64,000 nt of DNA from Acinetobacter junii CIP 64.5 (GTDB lineage: Bacteria > Pseudomonadota > Gammaproteobacteria > Pseudomonadales > Moraxellaceae), in NCBI RefSeq assembly GCF_000368765.1, contig NZ_KB849655.1, positions 581,080-645,079 on the forward strand. The letters are read 5' to 3'. Of this stretch, positions 37,726 to 46,589 are shown piece by piece. Numbering within the stretch: position 1 is the stretch's first letter; each line of letters opens with the position of its first letter. Made by a program: the position numbers and the translations under genes. The notes below the pieces were generated by a model. The model was not told where the DNA came from. It worked only from the letters and a program-made list of their open reading frames with translations, and searched no databases.

Positions 37726-38619
37726 ATGAATATAAATCAAGAACAACTACTCATGTTCCAAACCGTCATGGAAACAGGTTCATTTTCAGCAGCAGCACGA
37801 AAGTTAGGTAAAGTCCCATCTGCGATAAGCATGTCGATTGCAAACTTAGAAATTGATTTAAACCTCAATTTATTTGACCGTATCGGACGAGAACCTATTC
37901 CTACTGATGCAGCAAAAATGCTGTATGAAAAAACTCATTTGCTTTTGATTGAAATGAATCAATGGAAACAGCATGCTCACGCGTTGAGTAATGGTCTGGA
38001 ATCCACATTAAATATTGTCGTGGTATCAGAACTATTGCACACCAATTGGACAGATTACATCACATTGCTCGAACAAAACTTTCCGAGTTTAGCAATCAAT
38101 ATTGTCTCTGCCCCACAGGAAGATGCCCTGCAAATGCTACTTGATCAAACCGCCCAGTTAGCACTGATGTTTGAACGGGAGCATTTAGATAGTCGGGAAC
38201 AGTTTGTTGAATTAAAAAGAGAGGCTTTGGTTCCTGTTATTGCAAAACATCATCCTCTTGCTCAACTCAAACAAGTGTCATTTGAGCAAATGGTGCAAAC
38301 CCGTCAGATTGTGGTGGCGAGTCGAGACCATACCATCAAGCCTGAACTGTTATTTTCCAAAGATTACTGGCGCACCGATAACCATCATTCCGCCTGCATG
38401 ATGATTGTGCGAAATCTTGGCTGGGGAGTACTGCCTCTTGAAATGTTTAATGAAAATCCAGAATTGAAGAAAAAGTTAAAAATCATGGAACTTTATGATT
38501 TTACGCCAAAGTTTGAATATTATGTAGACTTGGTCTGGAGCCGTGAAAGTGATCTGGGTGCAGCAGCACGTTTCTTAATTGAACATGTTCGCCAAAAACG
38601 TCAGCTTGACCACAAATAA
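37726..38619 (+). CDS. aceR: LysR-family transcriptional activator AceR
   Basis: 297 residues. N-terminal winged HTH: QEQLLMFQTVMETGSFSAAA, then ARKLGKVPSAISMSIANLE; C-terminal substrate-binding domain. The position divergent to aceI fits AceR, which activates aceI in response to chlorhexidine or diamines. Its codons are richer in G and C than those of aceI. Confidence 0.93.
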   Translation: MNINQEQLLMFQTVMETGSFSAAARKLGKVPSAISMSIANLEIDLNLNLFDRIGREPIPTDAAKMLYEKTHLLLIEMNQWKQHAHALSNGLESTLNIVVVSELLHTNWTDYITLLEQNFPSLAINIVSAPQEDALQMLLDQTAQLALMFEREHLDSREQFVELKREALVPVIAKHHPLAQLKQVSFEQMVQTRQIVVASRDHTIKPELLFSKDYWRTDNHHSACMMIVRNLGWGVLPLEMFNENPELKKKLKIMELYDFTPKFEYYVDLVWSRESDLGAAARFLIEHVRQKRQLDHK

Positions 38620-38732
38620 TCAAAAGCGAATAGATAAATCTTAATCTGTAATGAAAGCAGGGCTTTGCTTTCACGGAGATTATGCTATAACAGAAGTTAC
38701 CAATAATATTGTTTAGCAAGAAACCTATAGCA

Positions 38733-39722
38733 ATGACTGAATCTGCATTACATCAATTAAAAAAATTAACCACTGTGGTTGCTGATAGTAGCGATCTGGA
38801 AGCGATTGAAAAATTCCGCCCTTTGGACGCGACTACCAATCCATCTCTGATCACGGCTGCTGCTGAACAACCAGAAAGTAAAGAACTGATTGAAGATGCC
38901 TATGCACAGGCAAAACAAGAAGGTTATCAAAGTGATGAACTGATTGAACGCACCATTGATATTTTAACTGTGAAATTTGGTGTTGAAATTTTAAAGCTGA
39001 TTGATGGCCGTGTATCAACTGAGGTAGATGCCTCACTGTCTTATGATACCGAAGCGACGATTGCCAAGGCACGTGAACTCTCCAAGCTTTATCAGGGCTA
39101 TGGCATTGAACAGTCACGCATCCTGATCAAGATTGCGTCAACATGGGAAGGCATTCAAGCAGCTAAAGTTTTAGAGGCTGAAGGGATTCCATGTAACCTA
39201 ACATTATTGTTTGGTTTGCATCAGGCACAAGCTTGCGCAGATGCCAAAGTCACGCTGATTTCCCCATTTGTAGGTCGTATTCTGGATTGGTATAAAAAAG
39301 CTGAGGGTGTTGATCAATATCCTATTGAAAAAGACCCTGGAGTGCTGTCGGTTAAGAAAATCTATAACTACTACAAACAACACGGCATTCCAACACAGGT
39401 CATGGGTGCAAGCTTCCGCAGCACAGCGCAAGTTTTAGGCTTGGCAGGTTGTGATTTATTGACCATTGCGCCAAATTTATTGGCGCAACTGGAACAGGAT
39501 CAGCAAACGGTTACAGCTCAACTCAGTACCGAAGCAGCACAACAGGCAGAAAAAATTGAACGTCCTGCCCAAAGCAAAGAAAGCTTTAAGGCAGAACTTG
39601 AACACGACTTGATGGCTTTCCAGTTACTGCAAAGCGGTATTGATGGCTTTATCAAGGCGCGTGACCAGCTCAGTTTATTACTGCGCCAATCTTTTGGTAT
39701 TGATGCTGAAATCAAGCCTTAA
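38733..39722 (+). CDS. tal: transaldolase
   Basis: Pentose-phosphate pathway enzyme transferring a three-carbon unit from sedoheptulose 7-phosphate. Start chosen at ATG 38733 (MTESALHQLKKLTTVVADS); an in-frame TTG lies 24 bp upstream. Motifs: DATTNPSLI, Schiff-base lysine in RILIKIASTWEGI, and PFVGRILDWYKK; length of about 329 residues fits class 1 (TalB). Followed by a terminator. Confidence 0.95.
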   Translation: MTESALHQLKKLTTVVADSSDLEAIEKFRPLDATTNPSLITAAAEQPESKELIEDAYAQAKQEGYQSDELIERTIDILTVKFGVEILKLIDGRVSTEVDASLSYDTEATIAKARELSKLYQGYGIEQSRILIKIASTWEGIQAAKVLEAEGIPCNLTLLFGLHQAQACADAKVTLISPFVGRILDWYKKAEGVDQYPIEKDPGVLSVKKIYNYYKQHGIPTQVMGASFRSTAQVLGLAGCDLLTIAPNLLAQLEQDQQTVTAQLSTEAAQQAEKIERPAQSKESFKAELEHDLMAFQLLQSGIDGFIKARDQLSLLLRQSFGIDAEIKP

Positions 39723-39742
39723 TTAGTCGATTTTTCAACTAT

Positions 39743-39784
39743 AAAAAACCGATTTTTGTTACTATAGCAAGAATCGGTTTTTTA
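39743..39784 (+). terminator. terminator after transaldolase
   Basis: AAAAAACCGATT and AATCGGTTTTTT arms around an 18-base interval. Its 3' arm lies only a few bases before the next gene's start, leaving little room for a ribosome site. Confidence 0.85.
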
Positions 39785-39795
39785 ATGAGTTGATT

Positions 39796-40446
39796 GTGTT
39801 TGGTATCACAGATTTAACCGCTTACATCATTGGTACAGTGTTGATCATCTTATTACCTGGCCCCAACTCGTTATATGTAATGTCGGTTGCCTCACGTTAT
39901 GGGATCCGAACAGGTTTTTGGGGTGCATTAGGCGTATTAACAGGTGATTCTATTTTAATCCTGCTGACTATTTTTGGAGCAGCATCCCTGTTACAAGCTT
40001 TTCCAATTTTATTTGTGATTTTAAAAATAATCGGGGGTGCCTACTTAGCCTATTTAGGTTTTAAATTATTACAGGGCGCTTATCAAACATGGAACACACC
40101 ACAACAGCATGCTGAACTGCCTGATTTACCTCAATTAGATCAAGTTCATCCTTACCGTACAGCATTGAGTATCAGCTTGCTTAATCCCAAAGCCATCCTA
40201 TTTTTTCTGTCTTTCTTTGTGCAGTTCGTCAAGCCAGACTATGCCTATCCTGCATTAAGTTTTTTAATTCTGGCGATTATTCTGCAATTGATTAGCTTTA
40301 GTTATTTAACCGCCTTGATCTTTTCTGGTATTAAATTGGCAGCTTTCTTTAAACATAACCTTAAACTGGCAGCAAGTGGTATTTGTCTGGTCGGTATCCT
40401 GTTTTTTGGTTTCGGTCTTAAACTCGCAAGCTCAACGCTGGCTTAA
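39796..40446 (+). CDS. LysE/RhtB-family amino-acid exporter (LeuE-like)
   Basis: About 217 residues with six membrane helices. LysE-family motifs: LPGPNSLYVMSVASRYGIRTGFW (in two segments), GAYLAYLGFKLLQGA and SISLLNPKAILFFLSFFVQF. Exports amino acids such as leucine; the substrate is uncertain. The start is GTG at 39796 or TTG at 39790; both are weak and lie directly behind the tal terminator, which suggests a leaderless or low-level transcript. Confidence 0.85.
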   Translation: MFGITDLTAYIIGTVLIILLPGPNSLYVMSVASRYGIRTGFWGALGVLTGDSILILLTIFGAASLLQAFPILFVILKIIGGAYLAYLGFKLLQGAYQTWNTPQQHAELPDLPQLDQVHPYRTALSISLLNPKAILFFLSFFVQFVKPDYAYPALSFLILAIILQLISFSYLTALIFSGIKLAAFFKHNLKLAASGICLVGILFFGFGLKLASSTLA

Positions 40447-40554
40447 TGCTACTTTTGATCGAATGATCAATTTATCCAATCATTTTAGAACTACGATTTA
40501 GCGGATATTAACGATATACTTTTCAACAAATTTTAATCAACTATAGATGCATAG

Positions 40555-41733
40555 ATGCAACGCCTTATTCAAGATTTTTCCATTCCTGCGGTATTTGCTG
40601 GTTTTATCACCTTTTTAATCGGGATTAGCGTTTCTGCGGTCTTGGTGATCCAAGGCGCACAATCTTTAGGGGCAAATACAGCACAAATCAGCTCTTGGTT
40701 TTGGGCACTGGGTTTGGCAATTGGTCTATCAGGCTTAATCCTGTCATGGAAATATAAATATCCCGTTGCAACAGCATGGTCGACCCCTGGGATTGCGTTG
40801 ATTATCGCTTCTACAGGCCATTATGATCTGTATGAAGCCATTGGTGCTTTTCTGGTTTGTGGGATTGCGATTGCAATAGTCGGATTTTCTGGAATTTTTC
40901 TAAAACTATTGGCGCATATTCCGCAAAGCCTCACCTGTGCGATGCTTGCAGGAATTTTATTAAAATTTGGCATACAGATTTTTAGCAGTATGCAAACTCA
41001 TCTGGGGTTTATCCTGAGTATGCTGCTGATTTATCTGCTCTCAAAAAGACTGTTTCCGCGTTACAGCATCGTACTCACCGTGATTTTAGGAGCGATGATT
41101 TGCCCATTCTTTATCGAGTTTCAATTGCATTCCATCACATGGTCTTTGGCACAACCTGTCTGGATGCAACCTGCATTTTCATGGTCTGCCTTACTCGGTC
41201 TGGCTTTACCGCTGTTTGTGATTAATATGACCTCACAAAACTTGCCTGGGATTGCCATGATCAAGAGTTATGGCTATCAACCGCATGTCAATCAACTGGT
41301 CGGCTGGACGGGTGTTGCCCATACCATCTTTGCCCCGTTTGGCTGTTTTTCGATAAATTTGTCTGCGATTAGTGCGGCTGTCAGTCTGGATGATCAAGTT
41401 CACCCTGACCCCGCCAAACGTTACATTGCTGGCATCAGTTGCGGCGTTTTCTATATTTTGATGGGACTGTTTGCAGCAACGCTGGTTAGCCTGCTAATGT
41501 CATTTCCACAAATCTTTATTGTGGCGTTGGCTGGAATTGCCCTGTTTGCAACCATTAGCCATAACGTTGCACTTGCTTTTGCCGATGTCGAAGAACGTGA
41601 AGCCGCCTTGCTGACTTTTTTATGTAGCGCTTCTGGTGTGCAGTTCTGGGGGATTGGTTCTGCTTTTTGGGGATTGATCTTAGGTATTTTTGTTTTAATC
41701 TTATTCAAGTTTAAACTCAAAAATAAGCCTTAG
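40555..41733 (+). CDS. benE: BenE family benzoate/H+ symporter
   Basis: 392 residues with about twelve hydrophobic helices. BenE signature: SIPAVFAGFITFLIGIS near the N-terminus, WSTPGIALI, NLPGIAMIKSYGY and FGCFSINLSAISAAV. The family imports benzoate and related acids; no ben catabolic genes lie nearby, so the natural substrate may differ. Codons are noticeably GC-richer than flanking regions. The stop lies inside the shared terminator with kefC. Confidence 0.88.
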   Translation: MQRLIQDFSIPAVFAGFITFLIGISVSAVLVIQGAQSLGANTAQISSWFWALGLAIGLSGLILSWKYKYPVATAWSTPGIALIIASTGHYDLYEAIGAFLVCGIAIAIVGFSGIFLKLLAHIPQSLTCAMLAGILLKFGIQIFSSMQTHLGFILSMLLIYLLSKRLFPRYSIVLTVILGAMICPFFIEFQLHSITWSLAQPVWMQPAFSWSALLGLALPLFVINMTSQNLPGIAMIKSYGYQPHVNQLVGWTGVAHTIFAPFGCFSINLSAISAAVSLDDQVHPDPAKRYIAGISCGVFYILMGLFAATLVSLLMSFPQIFIVALAGIALFATISHNVALAFADVEEREAALLTFLCSASGVQFWGIGSAFWGLILGIFVLILFKFKLKNKP

Positions 41734-41750
41734 TATCCTAAGGCTTATTT
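41721..41750 (+). terminator. bidirectional terminator between benE and the Kef antiporter
   Basis: AAATAAGCCTTAG / CTAAGGCTTATTT palindrome with a 4-base loop; it contains the benE stop codon. Confidence 0.9.
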
Positions 41751-41771
41751 AAGAATATAATTGGCTAACCG

Positions 41772-43604
41772 TTATTTTTCATCCAAATCTTTCTGCGCCT
41801 CTTCATCATTTAAAATGCGTCCAGCCTGTTTAGGTCGAATTAATGGTGCAGTTGGACGTGGATGTGCATTGGTATATTGCAGACCCACAGCTGCATAAAC
41901 GTCATCCGCAGCGATTTCTGTTTCAAAACGCTCATCATCACGCTCACGAATTTCATCGGTGATGCGCTGAACCTCATCTTCATCGACACCCAGTTCTTGC
42001 AAAATCACGCCGCCAAACTTGATTGCAGATTCAAAGGTTTCACGAATCATATAATCCACTTTTTGCTTGACTAAATAAAGTGAGTGTTCGCGGTCATAGG
42101 AACGTACCAGCAGCTTGGCCAGTGGAAATTCGTGCGTCACCAGCTTCACAATTCGATTGGTGGTTTCTTTACTATCGACACACACCACGATTGCCTGCGC
42201 CGTAGCCGCCCCTGAAGCATGCAGAATATCCAGACGGCAACCATCACCATAATAGATTTTAAAACCGAATTTTTCCGCGTTTTGAATCATGTCAATGTCA
42301 TTATCAATAATGGTGACATCAACGCCTCTTGCCAGTAATAATTGACTGGTCACCTGTCCAAAACGGCCAAAACCAATCATTAGAATACTGCCACTAAGCC
42401 CCTGTGCAACATTAAGATTGTCTAAATTAATTTCTTCTTTAGTTTGAGTAAATCGCTTGAATACAATCCCTAAAATTGGAGTCAACACCATTGAAAGTAC
42501 GATAATTGCGGTCAGGTTCGACTTAACGGTATTATCAATCACTTGAGCGGAGACAGCAGTAGAAAACAGAGCAAAGGCAAACTCACCACCTTGAGCCATC
42601 AATAAAGCACGATCCAAAGCTTCCGTATGCCTACTTTTGGTCAGGCGAGCAACAATATAGATCATCAGTGCCTTGGCAAACATCATCGCCAACACACCAC
42701 TTAGAATAAGCTGCCAGTTTTGGGCAACCACGGACAAGTCAAGCGACATCCCGACCCCGAGGAAAAACAGGCCCAGTAACAGCCCTCGGAATGGTTCAAT
42801 ATCCGCCTCGATTTGATGCCTGAATGTTGATTCAGATAACAACACACCTGCAAGAAAAGCACCCATCGCCATAGACAAACCACTGACTTGCATCAGCAAT
42901 GCAGCACCCAGCACAACCAGCAGCGCTGCTGCGGTCATGACTTCCCGCGCCTTTGCAGCCGCCAGCAATCTAAACAGAGGATTCAGCAACCAGTAACCTG
43001 CTGCAATCAAACCTGCAATTGCAATTAAACCAATACCAATATTTTCTAAACGCGCCGAGGTACTTTCAACCACATGGTTGGGCGCCATAAATGCTACGAT
43101 AGCCAATAAAGGTACAATCAATAAATCTTCAAACAATAAAATGGCAACAATCTTCTGGCCCTGTGGCTGGGCAATATCACCCCGATCTCCCAGTGACTGC
43201 ATCACAATTGCTGTTGAAGTGAGTACAAAACCAGCCGCCCCAATAAAAGCCACCTGCCATGTGAAGCCAAATAATAGCCCCACACCTGTTAATGCGGTCG
43301 CACAGACTACTATCTGCAATGTCCCCAGGCCAAAGATTTCGCGTCTGAGTCCCCATAAATGTGAAGGCTGCATTTCTAGACCAATCACAAACAGGTACAT
43401 GACAATCCCTAATTCTGCAATATGTAAAATTGATGTGGAGTCGTGGAAAAAAGCAAAGCCAAATGGTCCAATGATCAAGCCTGCAATTAAGTAACCCAAT
43501 ACCGACCCCAAACCTATTCGTTTAAAAATAGGGACTGCAATCACAGCCGCGGCCAATAAAACCACGGGTGCAATTAAGCTAATTGAATGTGCCTCTGAAC
43601 TCAT
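41772..43604 (-). CDS. kefC: CPA2-type K+/H+ (Kef-like) antiporter with RCK domain
   Basis: 610 residues. The N-terminal Na_H_exchanger domain spans about twelve helices (GSVLGYLIAGLIIGPFGF; VLLFEDL-like segment ILLFEDLLIVPLLAIVAF). It is followed by a TrkA-N/RCK nucleotide-binding domain (ILMIGFGRFGQVTSQLLLARG, DGCRLDILHASGA) and a regulatory C-terminal tail. In E. coli, Kef systems release K+ and acidify the cytosol upon electrophile stress. No adjacent kefF-like oxidoreductase is present, so gating may differ. Confidence 0.9.
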   Translation of the reverse strand: MSSEAHSISLIAPVVLLAAAVIAVPIFKRIGLGSVLGYLIAGLIIGPFGFAFFHDSTSILHIAELGIVMYLFVIGLEMQPSHLWGLRREIFGLGTLQIVVCATALTGVGLLFGFTWQVAFIGAAGFVLTSTAIVMQSLGDRGDIAQPQGQKIVAILLFEDLLIVPLLAIVAFMAPNHVVESTSARLENIGIGLIAIAGLIAAGYWLLNPLFRLLAAAKAREVMTAAALLVVLGAALLMQVSGLSMAMGAFLAGVLLSESTFRHQIEADIEPFRGLLLGLFFLGVGMSLDLSVVAQNWQLILSGVLAMMFAKALMIYIVARLTKSRHTEALDRALLMAQGGEFAFALFSTAVSAQVIDNTVKSNLTAIIVLSMVLTPILGIVFKRFTQTKEEINLDNLNVAQGLSGSILMIGFGRFGQVTSQLLLARGVDVTIIDNDIDMIQNAEKFGFKIYYGDGCRLDILHASGAATAQAIVVCVDSKETTNRIVKLVTHEFPLAKLLVRSYDREHSLYLVKQKVDYMIRETFESAIKFGGVILQELGVDEDEVQRITDEIRERDDERFETEIAADDVYAAVGLQYTNAHPRPTAPLIRPKQAGRILNDEEAQKDLDEK

Positions 43605-43715
43605 GTTGTTCTCATTTTTATAAATGCGATTTTATTCTATGTGAAAGCTTAAAAGACTGATATATCATTTATGAGACATAACCTATCAATTCATTTATTT
43701 TCATGCGGATAGAAA

Positions 43716-43746
43716 CAAAAAAGCCGTCAACCATGACGACTTTTTT
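43716..43746 (-). terminator. intrinsic terminator after the RDD gene
   Basis: GTCGTCA-TGG-TTGACGGC hairpin on the - strand followed by T6. Confidence 0.88.
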
Positions 43747-43769
43747 GTGTTCATCTTGAAAATCTAAAG

Positions 43770-44189
43770 TTATAGCTCACGCACCACTACGCTTTTTGCG
43801 ATTTTGTCATGCCAACCTTGTTTTTTGCTATCGAATGCAATCCAGATAAAACCTAGAAAGAAAACCAGCGTAGATGGGAAATAACCGATATAACGAAGAA
43901 TGGCTTGCCCAACCGTCAGGTTTTCACCTGTTTTTTCATCCAGTACCTTTAAACGTAATAACCGTTTTCCAGGTGTACCTGCAAATTTAACCCAACAAAA
44001 AATATAGAACACTGCCATCAAAATTTGCCAAAACCAATCTGATGCTGTAGTCATTTGAAATGAATAGCTCGTTGCTTCCCTACCAAATAAAAGCGTAATT
44101 GGTAGCAAAGCAACAACGACAATGATTGAGTCGATAATGGAAGCAACTAAACGAATCCAAAAACCAGCATATTCGTATTTATAAGACAT
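43770..44189 (-). CDS. RDD-family membrane protein
   Basis: 139 residues, three hydrophobic helices, with the RDD signature Arg-Asp-Asp: [19 protein letters not shown] near the N-terminus, and [20 protein letters not shown] in the second segment (split across the loop). Family members have been linked to Na+/H+ transport, but most are uncharacterised. Leftward and alone with its own terminator. Confidence 0.85.
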   Translation of the reverse strand: MSYKYEYAGFWIRLVASIIDSIIVVVALLPITLLFGREATSYSFQMTTASDWFWQILMAVFYIFCWVKFAGTPGKRLLRLKVLDEKTGENLTVGQAILRYIGYFPSTLVFFLGFIWIAFDSKKQGWHDKIAKSVVVREL

Positions 44190-44258
44190 TTACCCCTCTC
44201 CTTTTTCTTTGTAAATATTCATAAACATTGAAGAATAATAAACTTCTCTTAATTTTAT

Positions 44259-44945
44259 TTATATTGAATTTTGTTTTAGTTCTCTTTCAAAGAAATCTAA
44301 GGTTCGCTGCCAAACGACTTTCGCCTCGGGTAAACCTCGACTCACACTGCGGAAACCATGCGGCATATTATAAGTATAAGCTTCTACACGATCACCTAAC
44401 TGATTAATGAGTTTGTTACGTTTCGTTGCTGGGCAAAATGGGTCTACAGTTGACCAATGACCTTGTAGAATTCGGATATCATCTAAGGATTCTTTTTTCG
44501 GTACACCTGCACCCTGAATGCCCAAAGAATGATGATAAACCACAGGTGCAAGCATATCCTCACGTTTTGCCATTTGGATAACGTAACCACCTGTTAAGCA
44601 TTGACCAAGCATACCAAGTCGACCATTTGAGCGTGGGTCAGCCTTTAATGCATCAAGTAATACATGAATCTCTTGATTAACATCACTATCAGCGGCATTG
44701 ATCCGCCCAGCCTTACTGACCATTGCACGAATACAGTATTTAACTGCACCTCCACTAAATAAATTGGGTACATAAACCAAATAGCCGCGGTCTGCTAAAT
44801 CTTGAGCATCTTCACGATAGACATCAAGTACGCCAAACAACTCATGTAGCAATAAAATAGCAGGTACTTTTTCTGATTTTTCAGCAGGTGCATAAACTTC
44901 TACTTCTATGTCACGTGTGGGTAATGTGATTGTTTTTATTTCCAT
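44259..44945 (-). CDS. dienelactone hydrolase family protein
   Basis: About 228 residues, alpha/beta-hydrolase fold. Start chosen at ATG 44945 (MEIKTITLPTRDIEVEVYAP). The catalytic nucleophile is Cys in MLGQCLTGGYV, aspartate in STVDPFCP and histidine in NMPHGFRSVSRG, which is the Cys-His-Asp triad typical of dienelactone hydrolases. HELFGVLDVYREDAQDLADRGY is another conserved region (in parts). The physiological substrate is unknown; no catechol-degradation genes are nearby. Confidence 0.88.
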   Translation of the reverse strand: MEIKTITLPTRDIEVEVYAPAEKSEKVPAILLLHELFGVLDVYREDAQDLADRGYLVYVPNLFSGGAVKYCIRAMVSKAGRINAADSDVNQEIHVLLDALKADPRSNGRLGMLGQCLTGGYVIQMAKREDMLAPVVYHHSLGIQGAGVPKKESLDDIRILQGHWSTVDPFCPATKRNKLINQLGDRVEAYTYNMPHGFRSVSRGLPEAKVVWQRTLDFFERELKQNSI

Positions 44946-45010
44946 GTTAATGATCCATCTTGTTTTAAAATTAATCACATACTATTTATGACAATATTAA
45001 TTGTCAAATA

Positions 45011-45036
45011 AAAAAGGATGCTATAAACATCCTTTC
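45011..45036 (-). terminator. intrinsic terminator after sdaA
   Basis: AAGGATG-TTTATAG-CATCCTT on the - strand, followed by T6. Confidence 0.85.
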
Positions 45037-45079
45037 TATGAGATTTCCAATTTCTGTTTTTCAATCATTTAAATGATGC

Positions 45080-46459
45080 TTAACACTCTATCGAATTTAC
45101 AGCTAAACCTCCTTTCGAGGTTTCTTTATATTTATCGGACATGTCTTTGCCTGTCTCTTTCATGGTTTGAATGACTTTATCCAAAGAAACATAATGCTCA
45201 CCATCACCATTGAGCGCCATCTGTGCTGCGTTAATGGCTTTTACAGCAGCAATAGCATTACGCTCAATACATGGAATTTGTACTAAGCCACCCACAGGAT
45301 CACAAGTCAGTCCTAGATTATGTTCTAATCCAATTTCGGCAGCATGTTCAACTTGTTCAGGTGTTCCATTTAGAATTTCAGCTAAACCAGCTGAGGCCAT
45401 TGCACATGCTGAACCGACCTCACCCTGACAGCCAACCTCAGCACCAGAAATAGAAGCATTCAATTTACATAAAATCCCAACTGCTGCGGCACTTAAAAAG
45501 AATTTTACAATCGTATCCTCAGATTCATCTTCGGAAAAATTCACGTAATAAGATAAAACTGCGGGGATAATACCAGCCGCACCATTGGTCGGTGCAGTCA
45601 CGACTCGACCACCTGCTGCATTTTCCTCATTTACTGCAAGTGCAAATAAATTCACCCACTCCATTGCATTAAAAGTGGTCGCGATCAGATTGCTATGTTC
45701 TTTTCTTAATAACCGTTGGTGAATACTTTTCGCGCGACGTTTTACTTTTAATCCACCTGCCAAAATGCCATCATGCTGTAAACCACTTTGAATACAAGAT
45801 TGCATCACATGCCAAATTGCTATGATTTTTTCACGTATCTCAGTTTCAGTTCGCCAGCTTTTTTCATTTTCTAGCATCAAATAACTAATGCTGCACTGAT
45901 ACTTTTTGCAAAGTGCTAAAAGTTCCTTTGCGCTTTGAAATGGATAAGGGATCCGAGTTTTATCTTCAATAAAACTTCCTTGGTCTATATGACTCTCATC
46001 TAAGATAAAACCGCCCCCTATCGAATAATAAGTATTGGCATAGACTTCATTGTTTTGCTGATCAAATGCAATAATTTTCATTGCATTCGGGTGATAAGGC
46101 AAAGCTTCATCTATAAAGAGGATATCTTGATTCGCATCAAATGGAATGGAGTGAGTCCCTGCAATTTTTAAAATTTTAGAGTTTAAATCGAGTTCTAGAG
46201 TTAAATGACTTTCTAAAATATTGATTGTTTCAGGATCATTACCCATTAGCCCCAGTAAAGTTGCTTTGTCTGTAGCATGACCGATTCCTGTTGAAGATAA
46301 TGAACCGTATAAGTAAATTTTAATCTGTCTGACCTTTTCTAAATCACGGCGTTGTTGCAATACCTCGACAAAACGATATGCTGCTCGCATCGGTGCGACA
46401 GTATGTGAACTTGAAGGACCTACACCGATTTTAAAAAGATCAAATACACTCAAAGCCAT
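45080..46459 (-). CDS. sdaA: L-serine ammonia-lyase (iron-sulfur type, single chain)
   Basis: Converts serine to pyruvate and ammonia using a [4Fe-4S] cluster. N-terminal beta domain starts [20 protein letters not shown]; the alpha domain follows with the cluster cysteines in [16 protein letters not shown] and [17 protein letters not shown]. Both halves are fused in one 459-residue chain as in E. coli SdaA. Depends on the isc system above for its cluster. Confidence 0.95.
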   Translation of the reverse strand: MALSVFDLFKIGVGPSSSHTVAPMRAAYRFVEVLQQRRDLEKVRQIKIYLYGSLSSTGIGHATDKATLLGLMGNDPETINILESHLTLELDLNSKILKIAGTHSIPFDANQDILFIDEALPYHPNAMKIIAFDQQNNEVYANTYYSIGGGFILDESHIDQGSFIEDKTRIPYPFQSAKELLALCKKYQCSISYLMLENEKSWRTETEIREKIIAIWHVMQSCIQSGLQHDGILAGGLKVKRRAKSIHQRLLRKEHSNLIATTFNAMEWVNLFALAVNEENAAGGRVVTAPTNGAAGIIPAVLSYYVNFSEDESEDTIVKFFLSAAAVGILCKLNASISGAEVGCQGEVGSACAMASAGLAEILNGTPEQVEHAAEIGLEHNLGLTCDPVGGLVQIPCIERNAIAAVKAINAAQMALNGDGEHYVSLDKVIQTMKETGKDMSDKYKETSKGGLAVNSIEC

Positions 46460-46531
46460 GTGTGATTATTCCTATAATGCTCCCATTTCTATTTTTTATA
46501 ATTTTTTAATTGAGGGAAATTCTATAAATGA

Positions 46532-46569
46532 TAAAAAACAATAACCACAACCGTAAACGATTGTGGTTA
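46532..46569 (-). terminator. terminator after pepN
   Basis: AACCACAA and TTGTGGTT arms around an 8-base loop; on the - strand a T-rich run begins a few bases beyond the stem. Confidence 0.7.
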
Positions 46570-46589
46570 AAGGTAAAACTTACTTTAGA

